A stretch of DNA of 64,000 nucleotides from Corbicula japonica (taxonomy: Eukaryota; Mollusca; Bivalvia; Venerida; Cyrenidae), in assembly GCA_038501625.1 (NCBI GenBank), contig JAZAYU010000123.1, positions 930,001-994,000 of the forward strand, read 5' to 3'. The notes below the pieces were generated by a model. The model had not been told where the DNA came from, searched no databases, and worked only from the letters and a program-made list of their open reading frames with translations. The position numbers and the translations under genes are program-made. Below, piece by piece: positions 55,188 through 64,000 of this stretch (positions are counted from its first letter, which is position 1; each line of letters begins with the position of its first letter).

Positions 55188-55730
55188 GTTTGATAACAAA
55201 ACCAAGAGAAAACAAATCACAATAAGAATGTTTGTCCAGTTTCTACAGAAAAATACCAATAATATACTAGCCCAAATTTCTAAACCGCCACCTAATATAA
55301 GTGGAATTTTCTAAGTCGTCTTGTAAGCTATTCTAAAGAAAATTGGGATGAAGAATAATGAAAATTGAATACAAAAGATGTCCTGTTTTGATCATATGGT
55401 GCATGTTAGTGTCAATAACCTCAAAATATTCATAGATTGTAACGCATTGGCAATATGCATATAACCAATTACATTTTTTACTGTTATAATGCTTGTTCGG
55501 TCGATTTCAAAGTTTTTATCTATACTAGCCCAAATTTCTAAACCGCCACCTAATATAAATTATTCTTCATCCCAATTTTCTTTAGAATAGCTTACAAGAC
55601 GACTTAGAAAATTCCACTTATATTAGGTGGCGGTTTAGAAATTTGGGCTAGTATATTATTGGTATTTTTCTGTAGAAACTGGACAAACATTCTTATTGTG
55701 ATTTGTTTTCTCTTGGTTTTGTTATCAAAC
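55188..55730. repeat. Long inverted repeat: 172-bp arms, ~199-bp spacer
   Basis: Arm 55188-55359 and arm 55559-55730 are essentially identical inverted copies (GTTTGATAACAAAACCAAGA at the left end, its complement at the right). A further direct copy of part of the left arm (TATACTAGCCCAAATTTCTA, 55263-55300) lies in the spacer at 55521-55558, directly against the right arm. Confidence 0.92.
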
Positions 55731-56039
55731 AATTGGCTCTAAGAAAGAATTTGAAAGGAAACAAAATACAAAAATAATCTATCACAATATCTCCTTTATC
55801 GTCATACTGGATGAGCAATGCCTTGCGAGAAGTGATGAGCTGCCGATATTACGGAATCGTTTTTCTAACTGAATATTTCTAAGCAGTTACTTTGCCGCCA
55901 CGGCAATACGTCTTGTGTTAGATTATTTAATTATTCGTAAGAATGTCTTTTACATTGCAATTTATTCTCTATTTACTTAATAAATTTCACATTTATTGTG
56001 TCAGAAATTGCAACAGATTTTTATATTATGATTTTATAG

Positions 56040-56186
56040 GGCGGATATTGGTACGATCGTTGCCATAAATCAAACCTAAATGGTTTCTACGGAAGCACAA
56101 CCTTCGGCCTGGGGATAAATTGGTTCAGCTGGACTGGGTTCAATGAATCATTAGTCTATACGAGAATGATGATTCGCCCAAAATAA
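56040..56186 (+). CDS. Orphan C-terminal exon of a fibrinogen-related domain
   Basis: After acceptor ATGATTTTATAG the exon encodes 48 residues and TAA. Seen: GGYWYDRCHKSNLNG, FGLGINWFSW and a terminal MMIRPK, the conserved tail of FReD domains (ficolin, tenascin and fibrinogen C-terminus: [GW]W[YF]..CH.SNLNG ... G[VI].W..W.G ... K/RIRP). The Cys is one of the domain's disulphide partners. No other FReD exon was found upstream on this strand; the flank is a long inverted repeat. It may be the last exon of a gene with a very long intron, or a duplicated relic. The frame is undamaged. Confidence 0.78.
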   Translation, partial: GGYWYDRCHKSNLNGFYGSTTFGLGINWFSWTGFNESLVYTRMMIRPK

Positions 56187-56320
56187 GAATAGCCTGCCAG
56201 TAATACTTATTGTCAATGTCCTGTTTATTACACAAAATTACTATCCAAGTATTCACCCAAGAAATAGTCGGTCTTCATGTTGTTATAATGTGTCTTTGTT
56301 TTGTATTTGTTCATAGCATA

Positions 56321-56490
56321 GCAAAATGAATTTGTTCATAACAAAGGGCAAAATGAATTTGTTCATAACAAAGGGCATACTGAATTTGTTCATAACAAAG
56401 GCAAAATGAATTTGATCATAACAAAGGGCAAATGAATGTGTTCATAACAAAGGGCAAAATGAATTTGTTCATAACAAAGAGCAAAATGAT
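56321..56490. repeat. 27-28 bp minisatellite
   Basis: About six tandem copies of CAAAATGAATTTGTTCATAA plus CAAAGGG, with small variations. Confidence 0.9.
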
Positions 56491-56999
56491 TGGTTTTAAA
56501 TTTAAACGAGTAACTATCTCGACAAATATACAGATTACATGTACTAATGTGTGATTCTTAGATCTTAATTCAGTTTATCCCTTAGCTTTACTATAATTGC
56601 ACTTTTGAATATGCTTTTGTATGCTGTACTGTAATAGAACACTTCGTATACAGTCGTGTATATTGCCTTTTATGAGCATTACGTACATATTCGTACAGGT
56701 AGTATGAAGTGGTCTAGTGTCCAAATTCATTATTGCGCGTGCAAGTAATGCAGAAGGTATTTCTCAGTGTTTTTTGTATTTATTTCAAATTTTGTGGATA
56801 ACATTGCATTACCTTGTGACCGTGTTAAATTATTGTCATGTTTTCAAAGAGCAAAGATTCATTTGCTCCCAAGAAAACACTACTTTTTATAGACATTTTA
56901 GGTAATGATTTCAATAATCGTGAAACAGATACATTTGCTAGTTACATTGAATAAAAAATGAAATAATATTCTTTTCAAAATTGTTTTATTTGATGATAA

Positions 57000-59600
57000 A
57001 CAGCTAATATAGACAACGAAGGGAACATGCAGATGATGAGTTTTAATTTTATTTCCGTAACATGGAATAATTGGAGGTAAAAAAATAAGGATAATCCTGT
57101 AAATAACTGTATGTTACAAACAATGATATACTAAATTCACATTCTGGATAAAGGTAAAACAATAAATCAATGTGATGTGTGAATATTAAAATACTTGCTT
57201 AGACGATTGTCATTATTTCAAACAAATATGCTTGGTATACGGTTGTATAAATGTAAATTTACTAGCGATAAGGCAGTAAGATCAGTGTTATGTGAGGGTG
57301 TGTTTCTGTTTATTAGTACTAATAAAATAAACTCAAATTATGTTTATAATTTATAAAGATACCTATCCCGGAGTAGATATTGTTTTTAACGAAAATGTAT
57401 CACCACTCCCTTACAGGGATAATAGCTAAGCTTATCAAATAAAACCGTTCTGAGAATTTATTTGTTGTTTATTATTGTAAACACCATGTAGAATGAGTGT
57501 TGAGGCAAAACAAGACTATGGTTTAATTGTCAAAATGCATCAATTGACATATCAAGCAAGGTTTATAGACAACATTAGTTTACTTTTGTCTTTAAATTTA
57601 AAAGTGTCCGTGCAACAAGTCTTGGACATGTTAGAGCCGTAAAACAAGACGATTTTGGGAATCGCCATTATGCAAAAAAGGAAAAGCTCGAGAACATAAA
57701 ACCGGCTGGATTTCCTTATGTATAACAGCATATATGGCTTTGTTCAATTTTTTATGTTATAACATAGCATTAGAAATGTAAACAGCGTATAGTGACTGCT
57801 GTTCAATGTGTGTCGCTGCGTTTCAGCCAACTTACAGGCCAGAAAAGTGCTGCCTGTATCAGTCGGACCCTGGCCAGCTTTTGTGTTCTTAGATAAAAAT
57901 GCAGACATGCATTTACATGTTCCTAAAATATTACTGCATTTTGGTAAAAAGTGAAATATAAAAAATATGAAATGTATGAACAAACGGTTACGTTCGATGT
58001 CTCAATGTTACATTTAGACCTATTGCAGATATGTACGAATAGCATAGCGTGTGCGACTAGAGCCCAGGATCATAAAACTAAATCACACCCCTCGATTATC
58101 AAACTTTGTTTTCATGCCCAACTTGATTCGGTCGGTGCTCAAACATAAAAAATCTAGAACATAAGAATCTTTCATAAATTTTAAATTATTATCTGTTCAA
58201 CAGTTATTATAATTGATATCAATTATAGTTTACATTCAGTTTAAAATGTATTTGATAAAATGATGTGAATTCATTAAAGTTTCATGTTCATATTGAGTTG
58301 AGCCTGAAAGCAAGTTTTAAAGTCAAGGCGCCAGGAGACGTCCTAAATCTCAAGCTTCCAATTTGCTACAGATGCTTGATATTTGACCGGTCTCCAATCT
58401 CAGTTTTATTACATTGGGCCCAAGAAAGATCCAGATCAAACCGTAATCTGCACTGTTGTCCTAAATAAGCAGAATGATGTCTAGAATAACTATGTCATTA
58501 CATCATGGTAACACTTGAGCATTAAAGATCATAAATTTAAATTTTCCTAAAACATCCAGGATATCTAAAAGAAGGGTTGGCAAATGCTTGAATGTTGCGA
58601 GCATTTTGACATTGCAGAAGACACAACAAACAATTAACACAAACGAGAACAACGAGAACCAAGGGTGAACGGTCAGTTACGAAACAATATGCAACTTGCT
58701 TATCGTTAAAACCAGGTTCTAGGGTGCACCAACCTGATACTTAACCTAACAGGTTCTCATATGAGCAAACAAATATAGCTTATCTTCGTGAATTAGCTCC
58801 AGGCCACCCATAAACCCGACACAATGCATGCAAGATCACACACACACATGTTAAAATTTAGAATACAAAATGCTTACAATAGTGTTAAGCAAATGATTTA
58901 TTATCAAAGGAAAATAACACAATTTAGAAAAATGGGAACCCGATGAGTAAGCTAATTGGAACCGTAGGTTGGGAAACATTTTTCCACTGTGGGTTTAAAC
59001 CATTTTCAAATGTGAAACAAGCTCTCTCTTTCCTGATAATGTAATGATACATTATTTGACCGTCAATGTGCTAAGTTAACTTTCTTAATTACACACTGAT
59101 TTATGTTTTAACTCTACAAGTATAAAATACCTATATTTCAATTAACACGTGTTTGATATTTCATAGAATTGTAAACAGCAGTTACTGTATTTTAAATCGA
59201 ATAAAATCGATTGTTTATGAAATTCCACCTCCCCTCCATTTGCCGCGTATATTTTTATTTCAAATTGTTCGATTTTCTAGAAGCTTATCTAATATTCTTT
59301 TCTTTAGTTATTTTCACAATTCTATACAAATCAATAACCTGTATACATTTTACGAGCCAAAGAGCTTTGTTTTAACGTTCCAAATCATTGTTTGATGTCA
59401 ACTATCTTTAAAAATTGAATAACCTGTTGTAACATTCAAATGATATAGAATGGAAACGAGAATGGGCTTTTCAAATAAAATAATTCCTATAGAAGTGTTA
59501 TTTCGTAACCACGAAGTAGTTTATTTATTCCTCAAAAGGACGAGTGAATTTTCTGCTGATGTCATTGCCGCTTGATCGATATTGTAATTTTAAAATGCAA
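57000..59600. other. Intergenic stretch with worn repeats
   Basis: No gene seen. A half-copy of the foldback MITE lies at ~58325-58425 (CTCAAGCTTCC, GGTCTCCAATCTCAGTTTTA). A degraded minus-orientation R1 copy lies at ~58615-58830 (ACAACAAACAATTAAC, GGTGCACCAACCTGA, AACAGGTTCTCATATGAG). Confidence 0.5.
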
Positions 59601-59639
59601 CAAATCGGTGTATATTACACCGACTAAAATGCATTTGTT

Positions 59640-60122
59640 TTATAATTGTTCATATGCTCCCCAAGGTACATGGCTTCGCCCATGTCAGTCGGTCCATCCG
59701 TCGGTCCGTAGGTCACGTCTTGTCCGATCAATAACTACACATTGCTTTGACATACAGTCTTCATATTTGTTGGCGAGGTTGGTCATGATGATTAGATGAC
59801 CACTTATGATTAAAAGGTCATTAGGTTAAAGGTTAAGGTCATGATGGCATTGAATGCAAAAAGTTTGGTTTGTCAAATTAATAACTAGACAACGATTTGT
59901 CATACAGTCTTCATATATGGTATGAAGGTTGGTAATGACCAGTAGAAGACCCCTATTGATTTTTGCAGTTGGTAATCTAATTTGGTAGGGGGGTTTCTCA
60001 ACACCTGCAGATGACCCCAAATGATTGTTAGGTCAGGGTAACAGTGATGTCAAGTACAAATTTTTTGTCTCAACAATAAGTGGACAGTGATTAGGGTGAT
60101 CCATCATCAGCAGTTTACTATT
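59640..60122. repeat. Tandem-repeat element, cut by assembly gap
   Basis: Begins CTCCCCAAGGTACATGGCTT with GGTCCATCCGTCGGTCC, then modules with AATAACTA.ACA, TTGGT.ATGA..A and AGGTTAAGGTCA. Its last bases (GATCCATCATCAGCAGTTTA) match the end of the element at 61160-61850. Confidence 0.7.
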
Positions 60123-60622
60123 NNNNNNNNNNNNNNNNNNNNNNNNNNNNNNNNNNNNNNNNNNNNNNNNNNNNNNNNNNNNNNNNNNNNNNNNNNNNNN
60201 NNNNNNNNNNNNNNNNNNNNNNNNNNNNNNNNNNNNNNNNNNNNNNNNNNNNNNNNNNNNNNNNNNNNNNNNNNNNNNNNNNNNNNNNNNNNNNNNNNNN
60301 NNNNNNNNNNNNNNNNNNNNNNNNNNNNNNNNNNNNNNNNNNNNNNNNNNNNNNNNNNNNNNNNNNNNNNNNNNNNNNNNNNNNNNNNNNNNNNNNNNNN
60401 NNNNNNNNNNNNNNNNNNNNNNNNNNNNNNNNNNNNNNNNNNNNNNNNNNNNNNNNNNNNNNNNNNNNNNNNNNNNNNNNNNNNNNNNNNNNNNNNNNNN
60501 NNNNNNNNNNNNNNNNNNNNNNNNNNNNNNNNNNNNNNNNNNNNNNNNNNNNNNNNNNNNNNNNNNNNNNNNNNNNNNNNNNNNNNNNNNNNNNNNNNNN
60601 NNNNNNNNNNNNNNNNNNNNNN
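60123..60622. other. Assembly gap (500 N)
   Basis: Exactly 500 N. It starts at the end of a tandem-repeat element, consistent with a repeat-caused break. Confidence 0.98.
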
Positions 60623-61159
60623 CCTTTCAGAGAACTCTAAGCAAACCCCACACATGCAAGATATCAAGACAAGAGTTATTGAGAGAGCATAAAGTTATAC
60701 ACAACCAAATTTCAAAAAAGCACCTTTTAATGAAAATGGAAACCTGACCGTTTACCTAACAGGAACGATCAGAGGCAAAACAGTTATTAACAGGATTATC
60801 ATGTTTTCCTCATTGTGACATCGAATGAATAAAATAATGAGGCTTTCCGAGCAAATGCATGAAAAAATGTATGAAACATTATTTCATCAAATTTTATATA
60901 GTTTTTAAGAGAGACAAATACAACTTTCAAAACATGAATGACCTACATATTATTACGCTTCTAATTTAAGTGCAATGTATCCAAATACAACTGAAGCTTA
61001 CCGCAAGATAGAGGAGAAAGCCGAACATGGCCGATTGGCGACAAAATAAAGAGGAATGAAGAAGGCTGTAAAGTATCAAGGCTTTCCTATTTACCGACGT
61101 TAACATTCATCTTTATTCTCTTCAATTTAAAAGTTAGATTATGATGATCACTAATTAGT

Positions 61160-61850
61160 CCCTCGTCGAAGAAGCGGGGGTAATTTGCTTTGCACATGTC
61201 GGTCTGTCGGTCCGTCCGTAACCACCTTGTCAGATCAACAACTATAAAATGCTTTCAGCTATTGACCTCAAATTTGGTAGGAAGGTTGATCATCACCTAT
61301 AGATGACCCTTATTGATTTTCAGGCGAGTCGGTAAAAGGTTAAGGTCACAGTGATCTTCAACTCAAAAACCCTCTCCGATCAATAACTAGACAACAGTTT
61401 CACCTATGGTCCGCATGACATTGGTCATCACCTATAGATTTTGAGGTCAGTAGGTCAAAGCTCAAGGTCACACAAAAAACATGTCTGATCAATAACTTGA
61501 CAATGCTTTCTTTTATTGTTCTCAAATTTGGTAGAAATGTTGGTCATCAACTGAAGATGACCCTTATTGATTTTCAGATCAGTAGGTTATAGATCAAGGT
61601 CAAAGTCACCTTAAACAAAAAACTCACTTACCAATGACAACATACGGTTTTAGCCTTCGATCCCCACATTCAGTATTGAGGTTTTTCATCACATGTACAT
61701 GAATCCTATTCATTTTCAGGTCATTAGGTCAAACATCAAGGTCAAGGTTACAGTGACCTTCAATACCAAATTCGTGTCTCGCTTATAACTAGACAGTGAT
61801 ATGAGTGATCAATGACAGCAATTTACTATCCATTTGGAGTTTGTGGGACG
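61160..61850. repeat. Tandem-repeat element, same family as 59640
   Basis: Head TCGAAGAAGCGGGGG with CGGTCTGTCGGTCCGTCCG, then about five modules containing GATCAATAACT.GACA, CAAATTTGGTAG and GACCCTTATTGATTTTCAG with GGTCAAGGTCACAG. Ends near ATCAATGACAGCAATTTACT. Confidence 0.75.
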
Positions 61851-62084
61851 TACATGTTTTACAAACATCTCTCGTTCTAAAGTCTTTTAAACCCAGAAAA
61901 ACTTAATCATGGAATCGTCAAAAATAAGAGAATATGTTAAATTTATTTCAATTCATTTAGACTATACGCCTTAAAAGCCCAAATTTGTTACTGAAGTTGG
62001 CAAATGGCTTTTAGATATTTTACACAATGTGAAATTTAGAGACGCAATAATACCTTGAAACTTTATTGTCCAATTTGTTAGAAC

Positions 62085-62460
62085 ATGTAAACTATCTTAA
62101 TCCTGTTTTTATTAACTGAAATATGTATGTCAGGAGCAGCCACATTCAGGAAACATAGCCACTCCATAGAGCCAAACGGGAGAGAGGAAAAAAGTATTGG
62201 TATATAATGATTACCAATTTCGAATAGACACCACAAATAATTGACAAATACAAAAGAGAGGAAACAAAGTTTGGGTTTATGTTGTTGATTAATTTTAAAT
62301 AGCCACCACAAACATTTAACTCGGAAAATAGGAACCCGATAGGTGGCCGCCTTAAAACGACCAGGACCAAAACATTTTGCCACCTGGGTTTAAAACAAGG
62401 TTCTCGGGTGCACGAACTTCATATTTACCTTTACAGGTTCTCGTGTAAACAAACGAATCC
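62085..62460 (-). repeat. Dispersed repeat R1, long copy, minus orientation
   Basis: Contains, in reverse order, CAGGAGCAGCCACATTCAGG, CACCACAAATAATTGACAAA, GGTTCTCGGGTGCACGAAC and AGGTTCTCGTGTAAACAAAC, with an internal duplication of the ACCACAAA.ATT block. Confidence 0.65.
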
Positions 62461-62878
62461 AAGTTGGCTTGGTGAATAAACACAAAGCACCAACCCACAT
62501 GACAATGTTGCATTCATAAAAAAGTTCCATGTTGAAATAGAGCCTTCGTCCTGGACATGTAATATCTGGACATTCCTTGCAACAAGTTGTCTTGCCTCCT
62601 GCTTCAATTTAGCAGAAATGATACATATGTTAATATCCATTTAATATTCCAAGTAAACGATATTCACAATTGTTTTAAATTTTGATTACCATTAGCATGT
62701 CGGTCCTGATGCATTGTTGCTATGCAATTCAAAAACAGAAACAAATCTACCTTACTTGAGAGTAAATATTATTTTAACCTTGTAGTAGTTTGAAACCGAA
62801 CGACTGTTGGTTGCATTGAAATTTCATTTTATTTAGTATCATAACAGCCTTGTTTCAAAATTAGTAACTGGTTTGTTC

Positions 62879-63673
62879 TTACAAGGCCGAGAGCTTAAAC
62901 ATCGGTACAGTAATGAGTAATACAGAAGCAATCCAATATGAATAATGCTTACAACATTCATTTACTTGTGTCATCGCAACATATGGGCTGTCTTCGATAC
63001 ATATCCTAACCTCGGTCTCACCCTGCTTGTTGAAGCTGAACTCAAACTCTCCACTATTATATATTCGACCATGGTAACGAAGAAACATTTTGTCAGACAA
63101 CAACTCAAATAACGCTGGTGTTCCATTTGCTCCAAGGGAGACCTGTTCACAGAAGAAGAGTTTGGTGATTTTTCCGTAGCGGTTGAGAGGAGCTGGTCCG
63201 TGTCGCATAAACCACTGAGATGAAGAACTCAATGGATCAGAACGCGGCAACATGGACGCCGAGTATTCTAGGAAGTCTGAAGAAAGCACAACAGATTCAT
63301 TCTTGGAGGTGATTTGCCACGGTTTGGAGATAAACCTTTTTATAATCAACAATACTGTTGAATGTTTGAGTTTAAAAGAGGTGTCAAGCGATAAAACAAC
63401 AACAACTCTTTCAACGAAATCGCCGTCATTGGTTTTGTAATGTAAGTCATTTAGTTTCCAATAAGTTGGCCATGGTATGCGAAGCCATTCTTTGAGACCG
63501 TTGTCATAGTCTTCCATTAACTTCTTCATGAGGACAACACTTAAATTGGAAAGAGGACGAAGACCTACATCCACATGGTAGCTTTGTACATTCCAGTACC
63601 TTGCAGGATTCGTACATTGAAAGTTCGAATCATATATCTGACCGGTAGGGCAGTATCTGGGAGCACAGGTGTT
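62879..63673 (-). CDS. Internal/terminal exon of a receptor-like ectodomain (possibly GPCR-type), partial gene
   Basis: The exon starts at 63673 after acceptor TGTTTTGCAG; there is no initiator Met, so the gene begins beyond the window. Seen: a Cys-containing opening (NTCAPRYCPTGQIYDSNFQC), a ~200-residue ectodomain without a clear motif, and EVRICIEDSPY. A moderately hydrophobic segment YWIASVLLITVPMF follows, then a stop at 62881-62879. This layout recalls molluscan adhesion/Mth-like GPCR ectodomains just before the first helix, but no seven-helix exon follows. Donor-like sites (CAA|GTAAAT, T|GTAAGC) lie just before the hydrophobic tail, so the true exon may end near 62950. Family assignment is tentative. 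Confidence 0.6.
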   Translation of the reverse strand, partial: NTCAPRYCPTGQIYDSNFQCTNPARYWNVQSYHVDVGLRPLSNLSVVLMKKLMEDYDNGLKEWLRIPWPTYWKLNDLHYKTNDGDFVERVVVVLSLDTSFKLKHSTVLLIIKRFISKPWQITSKNESVVLSSDFLEYSASMLPRSDPLSSSSQWFMRHGPAPLNRYGKITKLFFCEQVSLGANGTPALFELLSDKMFLRYHGRIYNSGEFEFSFNKQGETEVRICIEDSPYVAMTQVNECCKHYSYWIASVLLITVPMFKLSAL

Positions 63674-63854
63674 CTGCAAAACAAAAACAAGAAATGATAC
63701 GATAAGACACAGCTATATATTTATTAATCTAAGTCAAGCAGAGTGTTAGTTTTAAGAAAAAAAATATCGAAAGTGTACAGAGTATAAATAACGTTTTAAA
63801 AGATTACTCCGCAAAGCTTTGAGGATGAAAAAGTTAATGTGATATGTTTGTAAA

Positions 63855-64000
63855 CTTGTTGATATGAGAACAACCTGTTGGGGCAAGTGTAAGGTTGGTG
63901 CACCATAGAACCTGGTTTGGTATGCCACTGACCGTTCCAAGGCGGTAACCCCTCGAGATCTTATTTTTTGTTAATTGTTTGTGTTGTCTCTTTCGAAGCT
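63855..64000 (+). repeat. Dispersed repeat R1, cut by window end
   Basis: Contains GATATGAGAACAACCTGTTG, GACCGTTCCAAGGCGGTAAC and TTGTTAATTGTTTGTG in the same order as 26755-27300. Confidence 0.7.

Noticed and set aside
57744..57983. Minus-strand 79-codon ORF with a hydrophobic start
   Set aside because: Composition is Phe/Ile-rich, the start is not supported, and no family or splice evidence was seen.
60087..60692. Long open frames spanning the second N block
   Set aside because: Same artefact of 500 undetermined bases.

Overview
This 64 kb window is animal nuclear DNA, most likely from a bivalve mollusc; that is inferred from style, not from a database match. Genes are split by long AT-rich introns with GT-AG borders. 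Between them lie many short repeats of kinds I associate with bivalve genomes: TTAA-flanked palindromic MITEs, hairpin-headed elements carrying about 140-165 bp internal tandem repeats, and a dispersed repeat of roughly 400-500 bp. Two 500-base runs of N (12561-13060 and 60123-60622) are scaffold gaps.

Layout. 1-2300 holds two convergent LTR-retrotransposon-type fragments: an integrase C-terminus on + and a retropepsin region on -. 3918-4630 is a decayed multi-exon gene remnant on -. 6898-8148 (-) is the clearest single-exon gene, a 416-residue protein with two LRAT/NlpC-P60-type domains, the second lacking its catalytic Cys. 8150-12560 is gene-free AT-rich sequence. From 37926 down to the first gap at 13061, 28 exons on - encode one very large protein of about 35 EGF-like modules. 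Its 5' end (signal peptide) and 3' end are not identifiable here. 36557-37313 (+) is the 3' end of a non-LTR retrotransposon within its first intron.

At 40.5-41.2 kb two candidate first exons diverge from a CCAAT-containing interval. The + side continues through phase-matched exons at 44.3 and 51.9 kb into a possible 119-residue CxxC protein. 41-55 kb is dense in DNA-transposon relics: hAT-like elements with 5-6 bp flanking repeats, piggyBac-like TTAA MITEs, a TIR-bounded tandem-repeat element, and a 172-bp-armed inverted repeat. At 56040-56186 (+) there is an orphan but intact C-terminal exon of a fibrinogen-related domain. 59.6-61.9 kb is tandem-repeat elements around the second gap. 62879-63673 (-) is an internal exon of what looks like a receptor ectodomain that continues beyond the window.

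The genes do not form a pathway. The main biological content is a modular extracellular EGF-array gene that grew by exon duplication, next to an LRAT-family protein, with transposons occupying the introns and intergenic space.
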